A DNA stretch of 64,000 nucleotides from Mameliella sp. CS4 (GTDB lineage Bacteria; Pseudomonadota; Alphaproteobacteria; Rhodobacterales; Rhodobacteraceae): the NCBI RefSeq assembly GCF_019392335.1, contig NZ_JAHXRQ010000003.1:62001-126000 (forward strand), written 5' to 3'. Positions 36,456 to 44,099 of this stretch are shown piece after piece (position 1 is the stretch's first letter; every line of letters starts with the position of its first letter). Below the pieces are notes generated by a model. It was not told the DNA's origin. It did not search any database and was given only the letters and a program-made list of their open reading frames with translations. The position numbers and the translations under genes were made by a program.

Positions 36456-37799
36456 ATGAGATTTCCCTTTCACGACATGGGCGCGGTCGAATTTTCCGAT
36501 CCCTTGCCCGAGGCTGTCGATCTTGCGGTGATCGGCGGCGGAGTGATCGGGGTCTCGACGGCGCTTTTCGCGGCGCGGCGGGGGCTGTCGGTCGTGCTCC
36601 TGGAAAAGGGTCGGGTGGCCGGAGAGCAGTCCTCGCGCAACTGGGGCTGGATCCGGGTGCAGGGCCGCGACATGGCCGAGATCCCCATCGCGCATGAGGC
36701 GCAGGATCTGTGGCAGGCGCTGGACGCCGATTGTGGCGGGCGGCTGGGCACGCGCACCGTGGGCGTCAGCTACCTGGCCCGCGACGAGGGTGAGATGGCG
36801 GCCTTCGAGGGCTGGCTGGACGAGGCGCGCGGGCTTGGCGTCAGCTCGGAACTGCTGGGGCGGACAGAGATGCTGCGCCTGCTGGACTACCCGCGCGGGT
36901 CCTGGATCGGCGCCTTGCACACGCCCACAGACATGAAGGGCGAACCCTGGGTGGCGGTGCCGGAACTGGCGCGGCTGGCCCGGGCCGAGGGCGCCGCGAT
37001 TGCCGAAAGCTGCGCGGTGCGCGGGCTGGACCGGCAGGCGGGGCGCGTGACCGGCGTCATCACGGAACGGGGCCGCATCCGCACGCAGGCGGTGGTGCTG
37101 GCGGGCGGTGCCTGGTCCTCGCTCTTCCTGCGTCGGCACGGGGTGGACATCCCGCAGCTTGCGGTGCGTTCGACCGCGATGGCCACCCAGCCCCTGCCCG
37201 AGGTGGTGCACACGGCGGCGGTGGATGACCGGCTGGCCTTTCGTCCGCGCGCCGATGGTGGGTACACGCTGGCGCCCGCGGCCTTTGGCGAGCTGTATCT
37301 TGGCCCGGACATGCTGCGGCACCTGCACCATTATCTGCCGCTGGCGTTGAGCGGAGAGTTCGACATCCACCCGCGCGGGCCGCAACCGCGCCACTGGCCG
37401 GATGCCTTTTCCACGCCGCGCCATTGGAGCGGGGCGGAAGAAAGCCCCTTCGAGCGGATGCGCCTCCTGGATCCGGCGCCCAACGCGGACAAGGTTGCGG
37501 AGGTCATCGCTCTGTTCGGTGCGGCCTACCCCTGGGCCGGTGAGATCGCGCTGCACGACAGTTGGGCGGGCATGATCGACGTGCTGCCGGACGTGGTGCC
37601 GGTGGTGGATCACGTGGCGCAGATCCCCGGGCTGACGGTGGTGACGGGCATGTGCGGGCACGGCTTTGGCATCGGGCCGGGTTTTGGCCGGGTGGCGGTG
37701 GACCTGGCGACGGAGCGCGATCCGGGTCATGACCTCAGCCGGTTCCGCATGTCGCGCTTTTTCGACGGGACGCGGTTGAAACCCGGGCCCAATCTCTGA
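36456..37799 (+). CDS. FAD-dependent amine/amino-acid oxidoreductase (DAO family)
   Basis: A 447-residue flavoprotein with the dinucleotide-binding motif DLAVIGGGVIGVSTALFAARRG near the N-terminus, VLLEKGRVAGEQSSRNWGWIR and the C-terminal FAD-contact region GMCGHGFGIGPGFGRVAVDL. These features are typical of D-amino-acid-oxidase-fold dehydrogenases. GGAG lies 5 bases before ATG 36456; ATG 36453 and 36441 are alternatives. Next to peptide uptake and M20 genes it may oxidise released amino acids or amines; the substrate is unknown. Confidence 0.9.
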   Translation: MRFPFHDMGAVEFSDPLPEAVDLAVIGGGVIGVSTALFAARRGLSVVLLEKGRVAGEQSSRNWGWIRVQGRDMAEIPIAHEAQDLWQALDADCGGRLGTRTVGVSYLARDEGEMAAFEGWLDEARGLGVSSELLGRTEMLRLLDYPRGSWIGALHTPTDMKGEPWVAVPELARLARAEGAAIAESCAVRGLDRQAGRVTGVITERGRIRTQAVVLAGGAWSSLFLRRHGVDIPQLAVRSTAMATQPLPEVVHTAAVDDRLAFRPRADGGYTLAPAAFGELYLGPDMLRHLHHYLPLALSGEFDIHPRGPQPRHWPDAFSTPRHWSGAEESPFERMRLLDPAPNADKVAEVIALFGAAYPWAGEIALHDSWAGMIDVLPDVVPVVDHVAQIPGLTVVTGMCGHGFGIGPGFGRVAVDLATERDPGHDLSRFRMSRFFDGTRLKPGPNL

Positions 37800-37852
37800 G
37801 GCTTGCAGAGCGTGCCGCATGGGCGCAGGATCACGGGCAAAGGAGATATCCA

Positions 37853-39019
37853 ATGCCCGTGAAGAACCGTATCGCCGACTGGCAGGAGGACCTGACCGAA
37901 TGGCGCCGCCACCTGCATGCCCACCCCGAGCTGCGCTTTGAAGAGCACGAGACCGCGCGCTTCGTGGTCGAAAAGCTGCGCGCCTTCGGCTGTGACGAGG
38001 TGATCGAGGGTGTGGGACAGACCGGCGTCGTCGCGGTGATCCGGGGACGGCAGGGCGGGTCGGGCCGCACCATCGCCTTTCGGGCCGACATGGACGCGCT
38101 GCCGATCCTGGAACAGACCGGGGCGGATTATGCCTCGACCGTGCCGGGAAAGATGCATGCCTGCGGTCATGACGGGCATACCACCATGTTGCTGGGCGCC
38201 TGCCGGTATCTCGCCGAGACGCGCAATTTCGACGGCACCGTCGTGGCCCTGTTCCAGCCCGCCGAAGAGGGCAGCGGCGGGGCCAAGGCGATGATCGGTG
38301 ACGGGGTCTTTGAACGCTACGAAGTCGACGAGGTCTATGCGATGCACAACTGGCCCGGGCTGACGCCCGGCCATTTTGCGACGCGGCCCGGGCCCTTCCT
38401 GGCCTCCGCCGACAAGTTCGAGATCCGGGTGACGGGCAAGGGTGGGCATGGCGCCATGCCGCATCTTGCGGTGGATACCAACCTGGCGGCGGCCCAGATC
38501 GTCACCGCGCTGCATTCGATCCCCTCACGCGATATCAACGCGCAGAATGCGGTGGTGATCTCTGTCTGCGGGATGAAGTCGGAGACCTTCACCTACAACG
38601 TGCTGCCCGATGCGGTGACGGTCATCGGCACGGTGCGCCAGTACGACGTCGCGGACCGTGACACGATCCGCACCCGTATTCGCCAGATCGCCGAGGCCAC
38701 CGCCATGGCCCACGGGGCAAAGGCGGAGATGGAGTATATCGAGGGTGTCGACCCGCTGGTGAATGCCGAGGCGCAGGCCGTTTTGGCCGGCGATGCGGGC
38801 GAGGCGGTTTCCGGCCATGTGAACCGCGAGGCGCCCCGCGTCATGGGCAGCGAGGATTTCGGCGACATGCTGCGGGTGCGGCCCGGTGCCTTTGTCTTTA
38901 TCGGCAATGGCGACAGCGCGGACCTGCACAACCCGGGGTATGATTTCGACGACAGCATCGCGCCGGTGGGGGCCAGCTGGTTCGCGACGCTGGCCGAGAC
39001 CCGGATGCCCCTGGGCTAG
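37853..39019 (+). CDS. M20 amidohydrolase (hippurate-hydrolase type), copy 1
   Basis: A 388-residue zinc amidohydrolase of the M20D group, which cleaves N-acyl amino acids or releases indole-3-acetic acid-type conjugates. Metal and catalytic motifs are RADMDALPI, MHACGHDGHTTMLLG and FQPAEEG, with GKGGHGAMPH in the dimer domain and MGSEDFGDML near the end. It lies 53 bp after the FAD oxidoreductase gene and 141 bp before a close paralogue. Confidence 0.93.
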   Translation: MPVKNRIADWQEDLTEWRRHLHAHPELRFEEHETARFVVEKLRAFGCDEVIEGVGQTGVVAVIRGRQGGSGRTIAFRADMDALPILEQTGADYASTVPGKMHACGHDGHTTMLLGACRYLAETRNFDGTVVALFQPAEEGSGGAKAMIGDGVFERYEVDEVYAMHNWPGLTPGHFATRPGPFLASADKFEIRVTGKGGHGAMPHLAVDTNLAAAQIVTALHSIPSRDINAQNAVVISVCGMKSETFTYNVLPDAVTVIGTVRQYDVADRDTIRTRIRQIAEATAMAHGAKAEMEYIEGVDPLVNAEAQAVLAGDAGEAVSGHVNREAPRVMGSEDFGDMLRVRPGAFVFIGNGDSADLHNPGYDFDDSIAPVGASWFATLAETRMPLG

Positions 39020-39160
39020 GCAGCACGGGACGCCGGGGCAGGGGCGACGCGCGGTCGTGGTTGCGCCCCGGAGCCGGGCGCATATGTTGACAAGCAGAAC
39101 CGCGCCGCGCCCGAGAGGCCGCGCGGATCAATGAACACTCACGACAACATGGAGACCAAG

Positions 39161-40327
39161 ATGCCCGTCAAGAACCGCTTTGCCGAACTTCAGGACGAGA
39201 TCACCGCCTGGCGCCGGGACCTGCACGAGAACCCCGAGATCCTGTTCGAGACGCATCGGACCTCGGCGCTGGTGGAGGAAAAGCTCAAGGACTTCGGCTG
39301 TGACGAGGTGGTGACGGGTATCGGCCGCACCGGCGTCGTCGGCGTGATCAAGGGCCGCGGCAATGGCTCTGGCAAGGTGATCGGGCTGCGCGCCGACATG
39401 GACGCCCTGCCGATCCACGAACAGACCGGCGTGGACTATGCCTCCAAAACCGACGGGGCCATGCATGCCTGCGGCCATGACGGCCACACGGCGATGCTGC
39501 TGGGGGCGGCGAAATACCTCTCCGAGACGCGCAACTTCGACGGCACGGTGGTGGTGATCTTCCAGCCCGCCGAGGAAGGCGGCGGCGGCGGCAAGGAAAT
39601 GTGCGACGACGGCATGATGGAGCGTTGGGGCATCCAGGAGGTTTACGGCATGCACAATTGGCCGGGCCGCCCGGTGGGCAGCTTTGCCATCCGCGAAGGC
39701 GCCTTCTTTGCCGCCACCGACCAGTTCGAGATCGCGTTGGAGGGGCTGGGCGGCCACGCCGCCAAGCCGCATGAAACCGTGGACACCACCGTGATGGCCA
39801 GCCAGTTGGTTCTGGCGCTGCAGACCATCGCCGCGCGCAATGCCGATCCGGTGGATCAGGTGGTCGTGTCCGTGACCAGCTTCGAGACCTCGTCCAAGGC
39901 CTTCAACGTCATCCCGCAGCGGGTGCACATCAAGGGCACGGTCCGCACTCAGAGCGCCGAGATGCGCGCGCTGGCCGAAAAGCGCATCAAGGAGATCAGC
40001 GCAGGTGTGGCGGCGACCTTTGGCGGTACGGCGGAGGTGACCTATCACAAGGGCTATCCGGTGATGGTCAACCATCCCGAGCAGACCGAGTTCGCGCGCG
40101 ATGTGGCGACGGCGGTGTCCGGCGGGGTCGACGAGGCGCCGATCGTGATGGGCGGCGAGGATTTCGCCTATATGCTGGAGGAGCGCCCGGGCGCCTATAT
40201 CCTCGTGGGCAACGGCGACACGGCGATGGTCCACCACCCGGAGTACAACTTCAACGACGAGGCGATCCCGGCGGGCTGTTCCTGGTGGGCGGAGATTGTC
40301 GAACGCCGGATGCCGCTGGCGTCGTAA
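39161..40327 (+). CDS. M20 amidohydrolase (hippurate-hydrolase type), copy 2
   Basis: A 388-residue tandem paralogue of the preceding gene, with the same length and start (MPVKNR) and aligned motifs RADMDALPI, MHACGHDGHTAMLLG, FQPAEEG and MGGEDFAYML. The dimer-domain loop differs (GLGGHAAKPH). GGAG 6 bases before ATG 39161 decides the start; an in-frame ATG at 39131 is less likely. The pair is a tandem duplication, probably with diverged acyl or amino-acid preference. A strong terminator follows. Confidence 0.93.
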   Translation: MPVKNRFAELQDEITAWRRDLHENPEILFETHRTSALVEEKLKDFGCDEVVTGIGRTGVVGVIKGRGNGSGKVIGLRADMDALPIHEQTGVDYASKTDGAMHACGHDGHTAMLLGAAKYLSETRNFDGTVVVIFQPAEEGGGGGKEMCDDGMMERWGIQEVYGMHNWPGRPVGSFAIREGAFFAATDQFEIALEGLGGHAAKPHETVDTTVMASQLVLALQTIAARNADPVDQVVVSVTSFETSSKAFNVIPQRVHIKGTVRTQSAEMRALAEKRIKEISAGVAATFGGTAEVTYHKGYPVMVNHPEQTEFARDVATAVSGGVDEAPIVMGGEDFAYMLEERPGAYILVGNGDTAMVHHPEYNFNDEAIPAGCSWWAEIVERRMPLAS

Positions 40328-40328
40328 A

Positions 40329-40394
40329 GGACGGCGGGGCGCCGCTTGTGCCCCCGTTCGGGGGCACGTCGCCCCGCCCGCCGTCCCACTTTTT
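40329..40394 (+). terminator. Compound terminator after the M20 genes (hairpin family, copy 3)
   Basis: Outer stem GGACGGC/GCCGTCC plus GGGGCG/CGCCCC, enclosing an inner stem GTGCCCCC/GGGGGCAC, then five T residues. It begins one base after the M20 stop codon. The outer arms resemble those at 44039-44089. Confidence 0.88.
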
Positions 40395-40412
40395 CGGCTG
40401 TGCGGGGCGGGT

Positions 40413-40584
40413 CAGCCCGTCGCACCACAGGTGTGCACTCAGGGATGCGAGAGGCCAGCCCGTCACACCACAGGTGTGCACTCAGGAATGCGAGGGGCTG
40501 GCCCGTCGCACCGGAGGTGCGCGCCAAAGAATGCGAGGGGCCAGCCCCTCGCGCTCCCCGGAGGTATTTCCAGCCCAAAGAAAC
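40413..40584 (+). repeat. Tandem repeat array, 43-bp period, four units
   Basis: Units begin at 40413, 40456, 40499 and 40542, an exact 43-bp spacing. Units 1 and 2 are nearly identical (CAGCCCGTC-CACCACAGGTG and TGCACTCAGG-ATGCGAG). Unit 3 is diverged but keeps CCCGTCGCACC, GGAGGTG and AAAGAATGCGAGGGG. Unit 4 is the dispersed element core (CCCCGGAGGTATTTCC, CCCAAAGAAAC). It is non-coding, between convergent genes. Confidence 0.88.
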
Positions 40585-40587
40585 TGG
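40542..40587 (+). repeat. Dispersed intergenic element, copy C
   Basis: CTCCCCGGAGGTATTTCC followed by AGCCCAAAGAAACTGGGC. It is also the fourth unit of the 43-bp tandem array. It ends just before the convergent LuxR-type regulator gene. Confidence 0.75.
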
Positions 40588-40622
40588 GCGCGGGCAGGGC
40601 TGGGGGCGGCTTTCGCGCGGCC

Positions 40623-41612
40623 TCAGCCCACGCTCAGGAGCAGCCGGACCAAGGCGGTCTGCGCGTTCACGCCGGTCTTGTCGTAGAGCCGTGTCAGATG
40701 GGTGCGGGCGGTGTTGACGCTGATCCCCAACGCCTCGGCGGCCTCTTTCGGACCCTTGCCATCGGCGATCTGGCGAGCCAGCCGCAGCTGGCCGTCCGAC
40801 AGGCCGTAGACCGCCTGCGCCACTGCCAAGCGGCGGTCGATCCCGGCGTCGCCGTCGATCCCGACATAGGTGGTGCCGTTGCGCACCGAGAGATGCACGA
40901 TCGCCAGACCGCCGGTGTCGGTCTCGCCAAGGATCGCAGGGTAGCGGAAGGGGCCGCCGGTTTCCTGGGTAAAGCGGTGCAACTCGAAATAGCCGTGGTA
41001 CTGACCGGCCCGTTCCAGCGCCGCCTGCAGCACCCTGTCCCAGTCGCGCCGATGGGCGCGCAGCCGACCCGCCGAGAGCGTCAGGAGCGGGTGATCCTTC
41101 AGCCGCGCCAGCGTGCCGGGGCTGGCCCAGAGCAGCTGGCCGGAAGCATCGACCGAGATCGACTCGTCTCCGCCCGGTTCGCCGTGCCGCATCACGAAGG
41201 CGGCGTAGACGATCCGCCACTCGCCCGACATCCGTTCGAGAATCCGCGTCTCAAAGCTCTCGATCCGGGCCGCACCCGGGGGCGCCGCCCATTCGTCGTA
41301 GACCACCCAGGCGGTGTCGCCCGACAGGGTGATGCGCAGGTTCTCCTGTCCAAAGGGCACCTTGGGGCAGCCGATGCCGCTGTCCATCACATGTTTCATG
41401 TAGCGCGCGATCTGGGCCCAGCCGCTGTGCACGGTCAGCCCGGCGGCGGGGGAGACATAGACATCCCGCGTGCGCGGCTCCTGCACCCAGCAGCGGGCCC
41501 AGGCCGCGTAGTCGCGCTGTTGAAAGGCGGTGGTCTCGGCGTGGATCACCGCCGCGACGGCGGCACGGTCGGTGTCCTCGACAGGGGTGGCGGGCTGGGG
41601 GCTGCGGGTCAT
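40623..41612 (-). CDS. LuxR-type regulator with N-terminal SnoaL-like domain
   Basis: A 329-residue regulator. Residues ~15-150 have the SnoaL/NTF2-like pattern of a small-molecule pocket (AETTAFQQRDYAAWARCWV, TAWVVYDEWAA, GEWRIVYAAFVMRH). A middle PAS-like region (SVDASGQLLWASPG) follows, then a C-terminal LuxR helix-turn-helix (GLSDGQLRLARQIADGKGPKEAAEALGISVNTARTHLTRLYDKTG). No phosphorylation receiver domain is present, so it probably senses a ligand directly. ATG 41612 overlaps the upstream small gene's stop (ATGA); ATG 41618 is possible. Confidence 0.85.
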   Translation of the reverse strand: MTRSPQPATPVEDTDRAAVAAVIHAETTAFQQRDYAAWARCWVQEPRTRDVYVSPAAGLTVHSGWAQIARYMKHVMDSGIGCPKVPFGQENLRITLSGDTAWVVYDEWAAPPGAARIESFETRILERMSGEWRIVYAAFVMRHGEPGGDESISVDASGQLLWASPGTLARLKDHPLLTLSAGRLRAHRRDWDRVLQAALERAGQYHGYFELHRFTQETGGPFRYPAILGETDTGGLAIVHLSVRNGTTYVGIDGDAGIDRRLAVAQAVYGLSDGQLRLARQIADGKGPKEAAEALGISVNTARTHLTRLYDKTGVNAQTALVRLLLSVG

Positions 41613-41815
41613 GTACATTGGTCTACCCTCTGGGCACGCCGGTGCCAAATCCCGGACAGGTGGCGGACTGCCTGCGCCAGATGCCTCCACTGCCGAGCAA
41701 GGCCGATGCCGCCGGGCCAGTGGTCATGCGCGGCGTAGAAGGCCTTGATGGTTCGCGGGTCGTTTTTCGGGCCGCGTGGAAGGGCGCGGGTGGCGATGAA
41801 ATGGGTCGGGTCCAT
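41609..41815 (-). CDS. Small protein coupled to the LuxR-type gene (68 aa)
   Basis: A 68-codon frame starting MDPTHFIATRALPRGPKNDP, rich in His, Arg and Trp (FYAAHDHWPGG, LARQWRHLAQAVRHL). GGAG lies 7 bases before its ATG, and its stop overlaps the regulator's start by ATGA, both signs of a real translated gene. It has no signal peptide or membrane helix. No family was recognised. Confidence 0.6.
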   Translation of the reverse strand: MDPTHFIATRALPRGPKNDPRTIKAFYAAHDHWPGGIGLARQWRHLAQAVRHLSGIWHRRAQRVDQCT

Positions 41816-41900
41816 GATCTGTCTCCGCAATGGGGTGGTTGTGACCACCCTGGCCCATGCGGCGCGGCGGGCCTGTCATGCGGAACGACCACGCGGGCCG

Positions 41901-41938
41901 AAAAAAAACGCGCGGGCAGGGGAGGCCTGCCCGCGCGT
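41901..41938 (-). terminator. Strong rho-independent terminator of rsgA
   Basis: On the minus strand a perfect 13-pair stem (arms 41938-41926 and 41920-41908) with a five-base loop, then seven or more T residues. It starts 5 bp after the rsgA stop codon. Confidence 0.95.
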
Positions 41939-41942
41939 GAGG

Positions 41943-42980
41943 TCATGGGGCGCCGGGATCGCGGCGGCGCTTCTTGATGGTCGAGACCTCGCGCACCATC
42001 TTGCCGAAGGCCTTGCCGCGCGCGCGCGCCTCGGCCACGGTTTCGCTGTTGTAGCGGTCCTCGCGTCGCAGCTTTTCCCAGCGGGCGAGGCGGTCGGGAT
42101 CAAGGTCGCCGCTGTCGATGGCGGCCTGCACCGTGCAGCCGGGTTCCCCGGCATGGGCGCAGTCGCGGAACCGGCACTGGCGGGCCAGATCCTCGATATC
42201 CTCGAAGACCGCGCCGATGCCCTCGTCCGCCTCCGCCAGTTGCAGTTCCCGCATCCCCGGCGTGTCGATCAGCCAGCCGCCGGTGGTGGTGGGCACAAGG
42301 CTGCGCGCGGTGGTGGTGTGGCGGCCCTTGGCGTCATCCTCGCGGATGCCCCGGGTCAGCTCATGTTCACCGGTCAGGGCGTTGCGCAGGGTGGTCTTGC
42401 CCACGCCCGAGGATCCGACCAGAGCCAGCGTCTGCCCGTCGCGGCACCAGGGCGCGAGGCGGGAGACCTCGTCCGGGTCGGTGGCGTCCAGCGCAAGGGC
42501 TGTCACCAGCGGCGAGAGCCGCTGTGCCCGGCGCAGGTAATCAGCCGCGTCCTTGGCCATGTCGGCCTTGGTCAGCACCACCAGCGGCAGGCAGCCGGCG
42601 GTATGGGCCAGCGCCAGGTAGCGTTCCAGCCGCGCGATGTTGAAATCGGCATTGCAGCTGGTGACGATGCCCAGCGTATCGACATTCGCCGCGATCCGCT
42701 GGAGTTTTGCCTCGCGCCCGGCGGCGCGGCGCGAAAGGTCGCTGGAAGGCTCCAGCCGACGGATGGCGCGTGTGCCGTCGCTCAGCACCCAGTCGCCCAC
42801 GGCATAGGCGCCGGTGGATTCACTGGGCAACAGGGTGAGGGTGCCCTCGGGCGTCAGCGCGCGCAGGCGGTCGCGGTGCACCTCGGAGAGGCGGGCCGGG
42901 GTCAGGCCCCCGTCATCGTCATCCAGCTGGCGCGCGAAACATGCCGACCATCCAAGGCCGGTCAGATCAAATTCTGTCAA
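41943..42980 (-). CDS. rsgA: Ribosome small-subunit GTPase RsgA
   Basis: A circularly permuted GTPase that helps mature the 30S subunit. The 345-residue protein has the expected order: OB-fold start, G4 VVLTKADM, G1 ALVGSSGVGKTTL, G3 LIDTPGMREL, and a C-terminal zinc site CRFRDCAHAGEPGC (Cys, Cys, His, Cys). The basic tail (IKKRRRDPG) suits RNA binding. It stands alone with its own terminator. Confidence 0.95.
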   Translation of the reverse strand: MTEFDLTGLGWSACFARQLDDDDGGLTPARLSEVHRDRLRALTPEGTLTLLPSESTGAYAVGDWVLSDGTRAIRRLEPSSDLSRRAAGREAKLQRIAANVDTLGIVTSCNADFNIARLERYLALAHTAGCLPLVVLTKADMAKDAADYLRRAQRLSPLVTALALDATDPDEVSRLAPWCRDGQTLALVGSSGVGKTTLRNALTGEHELTRGIREDDAKGRHTTTARSLVPTTTGGWLIDTPGMRELQLAEADEGIGAVFEDIEDLARQCRFRDCAHAGEPGCTVQAAIDSGDLDPDRLARWEKLRREDRYNSETVAEARARGKAFGKMVREVSTIKKRRRDPGAP

Positions 42981-43221
42981 TGGTGTAAGTCCCGTTCAGA
43001 CATGCAGGTAGAGGCCGCGGCAGGCGGTCCCAGGTGCGTGCACGGGCGGCGGGCTGAGTGTTAGCGCGCGGCCCGGAGGGTCGATGCAATCTCCATCATG
43101 GCCTCCGTCCTCAGTTCGGGTTCCGGGGAAACATAGGCGCGGGCATGGTCCGCCGCAAGCGCTGGTGTTCCTGCGCGGGCGTTGCTATGCCGCGCGGGCA
43201 ACACCAAACCGGGGGCGCGGC

Positions 43222-44019
43222 GTGACAGCCATCAACATCATGTGCATCAAGTGGGGCACGCTGTTCGGTCCCGAGTATGTCAACCGGCTCTATTCGGGCG
43301 TGCGGCGCAACCTGTCGCTGCCGGTGCGCTTCATGGTGATGACGGAACATGCCGAGGGGCTGCACCCGGACATCGAGGTGCTGGACCTGCCCGTCGAGCC
43401 CTATGCCGAACCGATGGAAGCCGCGCTGAAAGTGGCCAACCGACAAGGCGCGATGCGCAAGACCTCGCTTTTCCGGCCCGGGTTGGTGCCAGACCTTGAG
43501 GGGCCGGTGCTGGGCTTTGACCTGGACGTGGTGATAACAGGCGGGCTGGACGAGATCCACGACCTTGCGCCGGGAACGGTGGCGATGCGCCATGACTGGA
43601 CGGAAAAGCGCAAGGGGCGGCCCACCGGGCACGGATCGGTCTTTCGCTTCGATCCGGCGCTGCACGGATTCCTCTACGAGGACCTGGCCGCCAACCCTTA
43701 TGAAGAGGTGGAAAAGGCGCGCGGATCGGAGCAACGCTATACCTCGCACAAGGCGATGGACCGGGGTGTTTTTACCTATATTCCAGATGATTGGGTGGTG
43801 TCGTTCAAGTATGACTGCAATCCGTTCCCGGGCAACTACCTGCACGCACCCCGCCTGCCGGAAGACGCCCGCGTGGTCTGTTTCCACGGGCGTCCCAAGA
43901 TGACGGATGCACTTGCGGGCTATACCGGGTCCTTTATCCGCTATTCCAAGCCCTGCGACTGGCTGCAGGAGCACTGGATCGACCGCGCCCGCGCAGACCT
44001 GGGCACGGACTGGGCCTAG
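43222..44019 (+). CDS. Glycosyltransferase-like protein
   Basis: A 265-residue soluble protein starting with GTG 43222 (MTAINIMCIKWGTLFGPEYVN). RFMVMTEHAEGLHPDIEVLDLP and GPVLGFDLDVVITGGLDE with an acidic DLD motif suggest a nucleotide-sugar-dependent GT-A fold. VVCFHGRPKMTDAL near the end supplies a further His. The acceptor is unknown. The frame is open upstream, but family-like sequence begins here. The gene is flanked by a short direct duplication at its 3' end (GGACTGGGCCTA twice). Confidence 0.75.
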   Translation: MTAINIMCIKWGTLFGPEYVNRLYSGVRRNLSLPVRFMVMTEHAEGLHPDIEVLDLPVEPYAEPMEAALKVANRQGAMRKTSLFRPGLVPDLEGPVLGFDLDVVITGGLDEIHDLAPGTVAMRHDWTEKRKGRPTGHGSVFRFDPALHGFLYEDLAANPYEEVEKARGSEQRYTSHKAMDRGVFTYIPDDWVVSFKYDCNPFPGNYLHAPRLPEDARVVCFHGRPKMTDALAGYTGSFIRYSKPCDWLQEHWIDRARADLGTDWA

Positions 44020-44038
44020 GGGACTGGGCCTAAAGGAC

Positions 44039-44089
44039 GGGGACGGCGCTGTTTCGGCTGCGCCGAAAGACGCCCCGCCCACCGTCCCC
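44039..44089. repeat. Compound hairpin family, copy 2
   Basis: Outer GGGGACGG/CCGTCCCC encloses an inner palindrome TTTCGGC-TGC-GCCGAAA and the GACGCCCCGCCCA stretch. It lies 20 bp after the glycosyltransferase and 11 bp before the stop of the convergent protease-like gene. Confidence 0.8.
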
Positions 44090-44099
44090 GGCGGCAGGC

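Noticed and set aside
40413..40584. CRISPR-like short array
   Set aside because: The units are contiguous, degenerate 43-bp tandem repeats with no unique spacers, and no cas genes are near.
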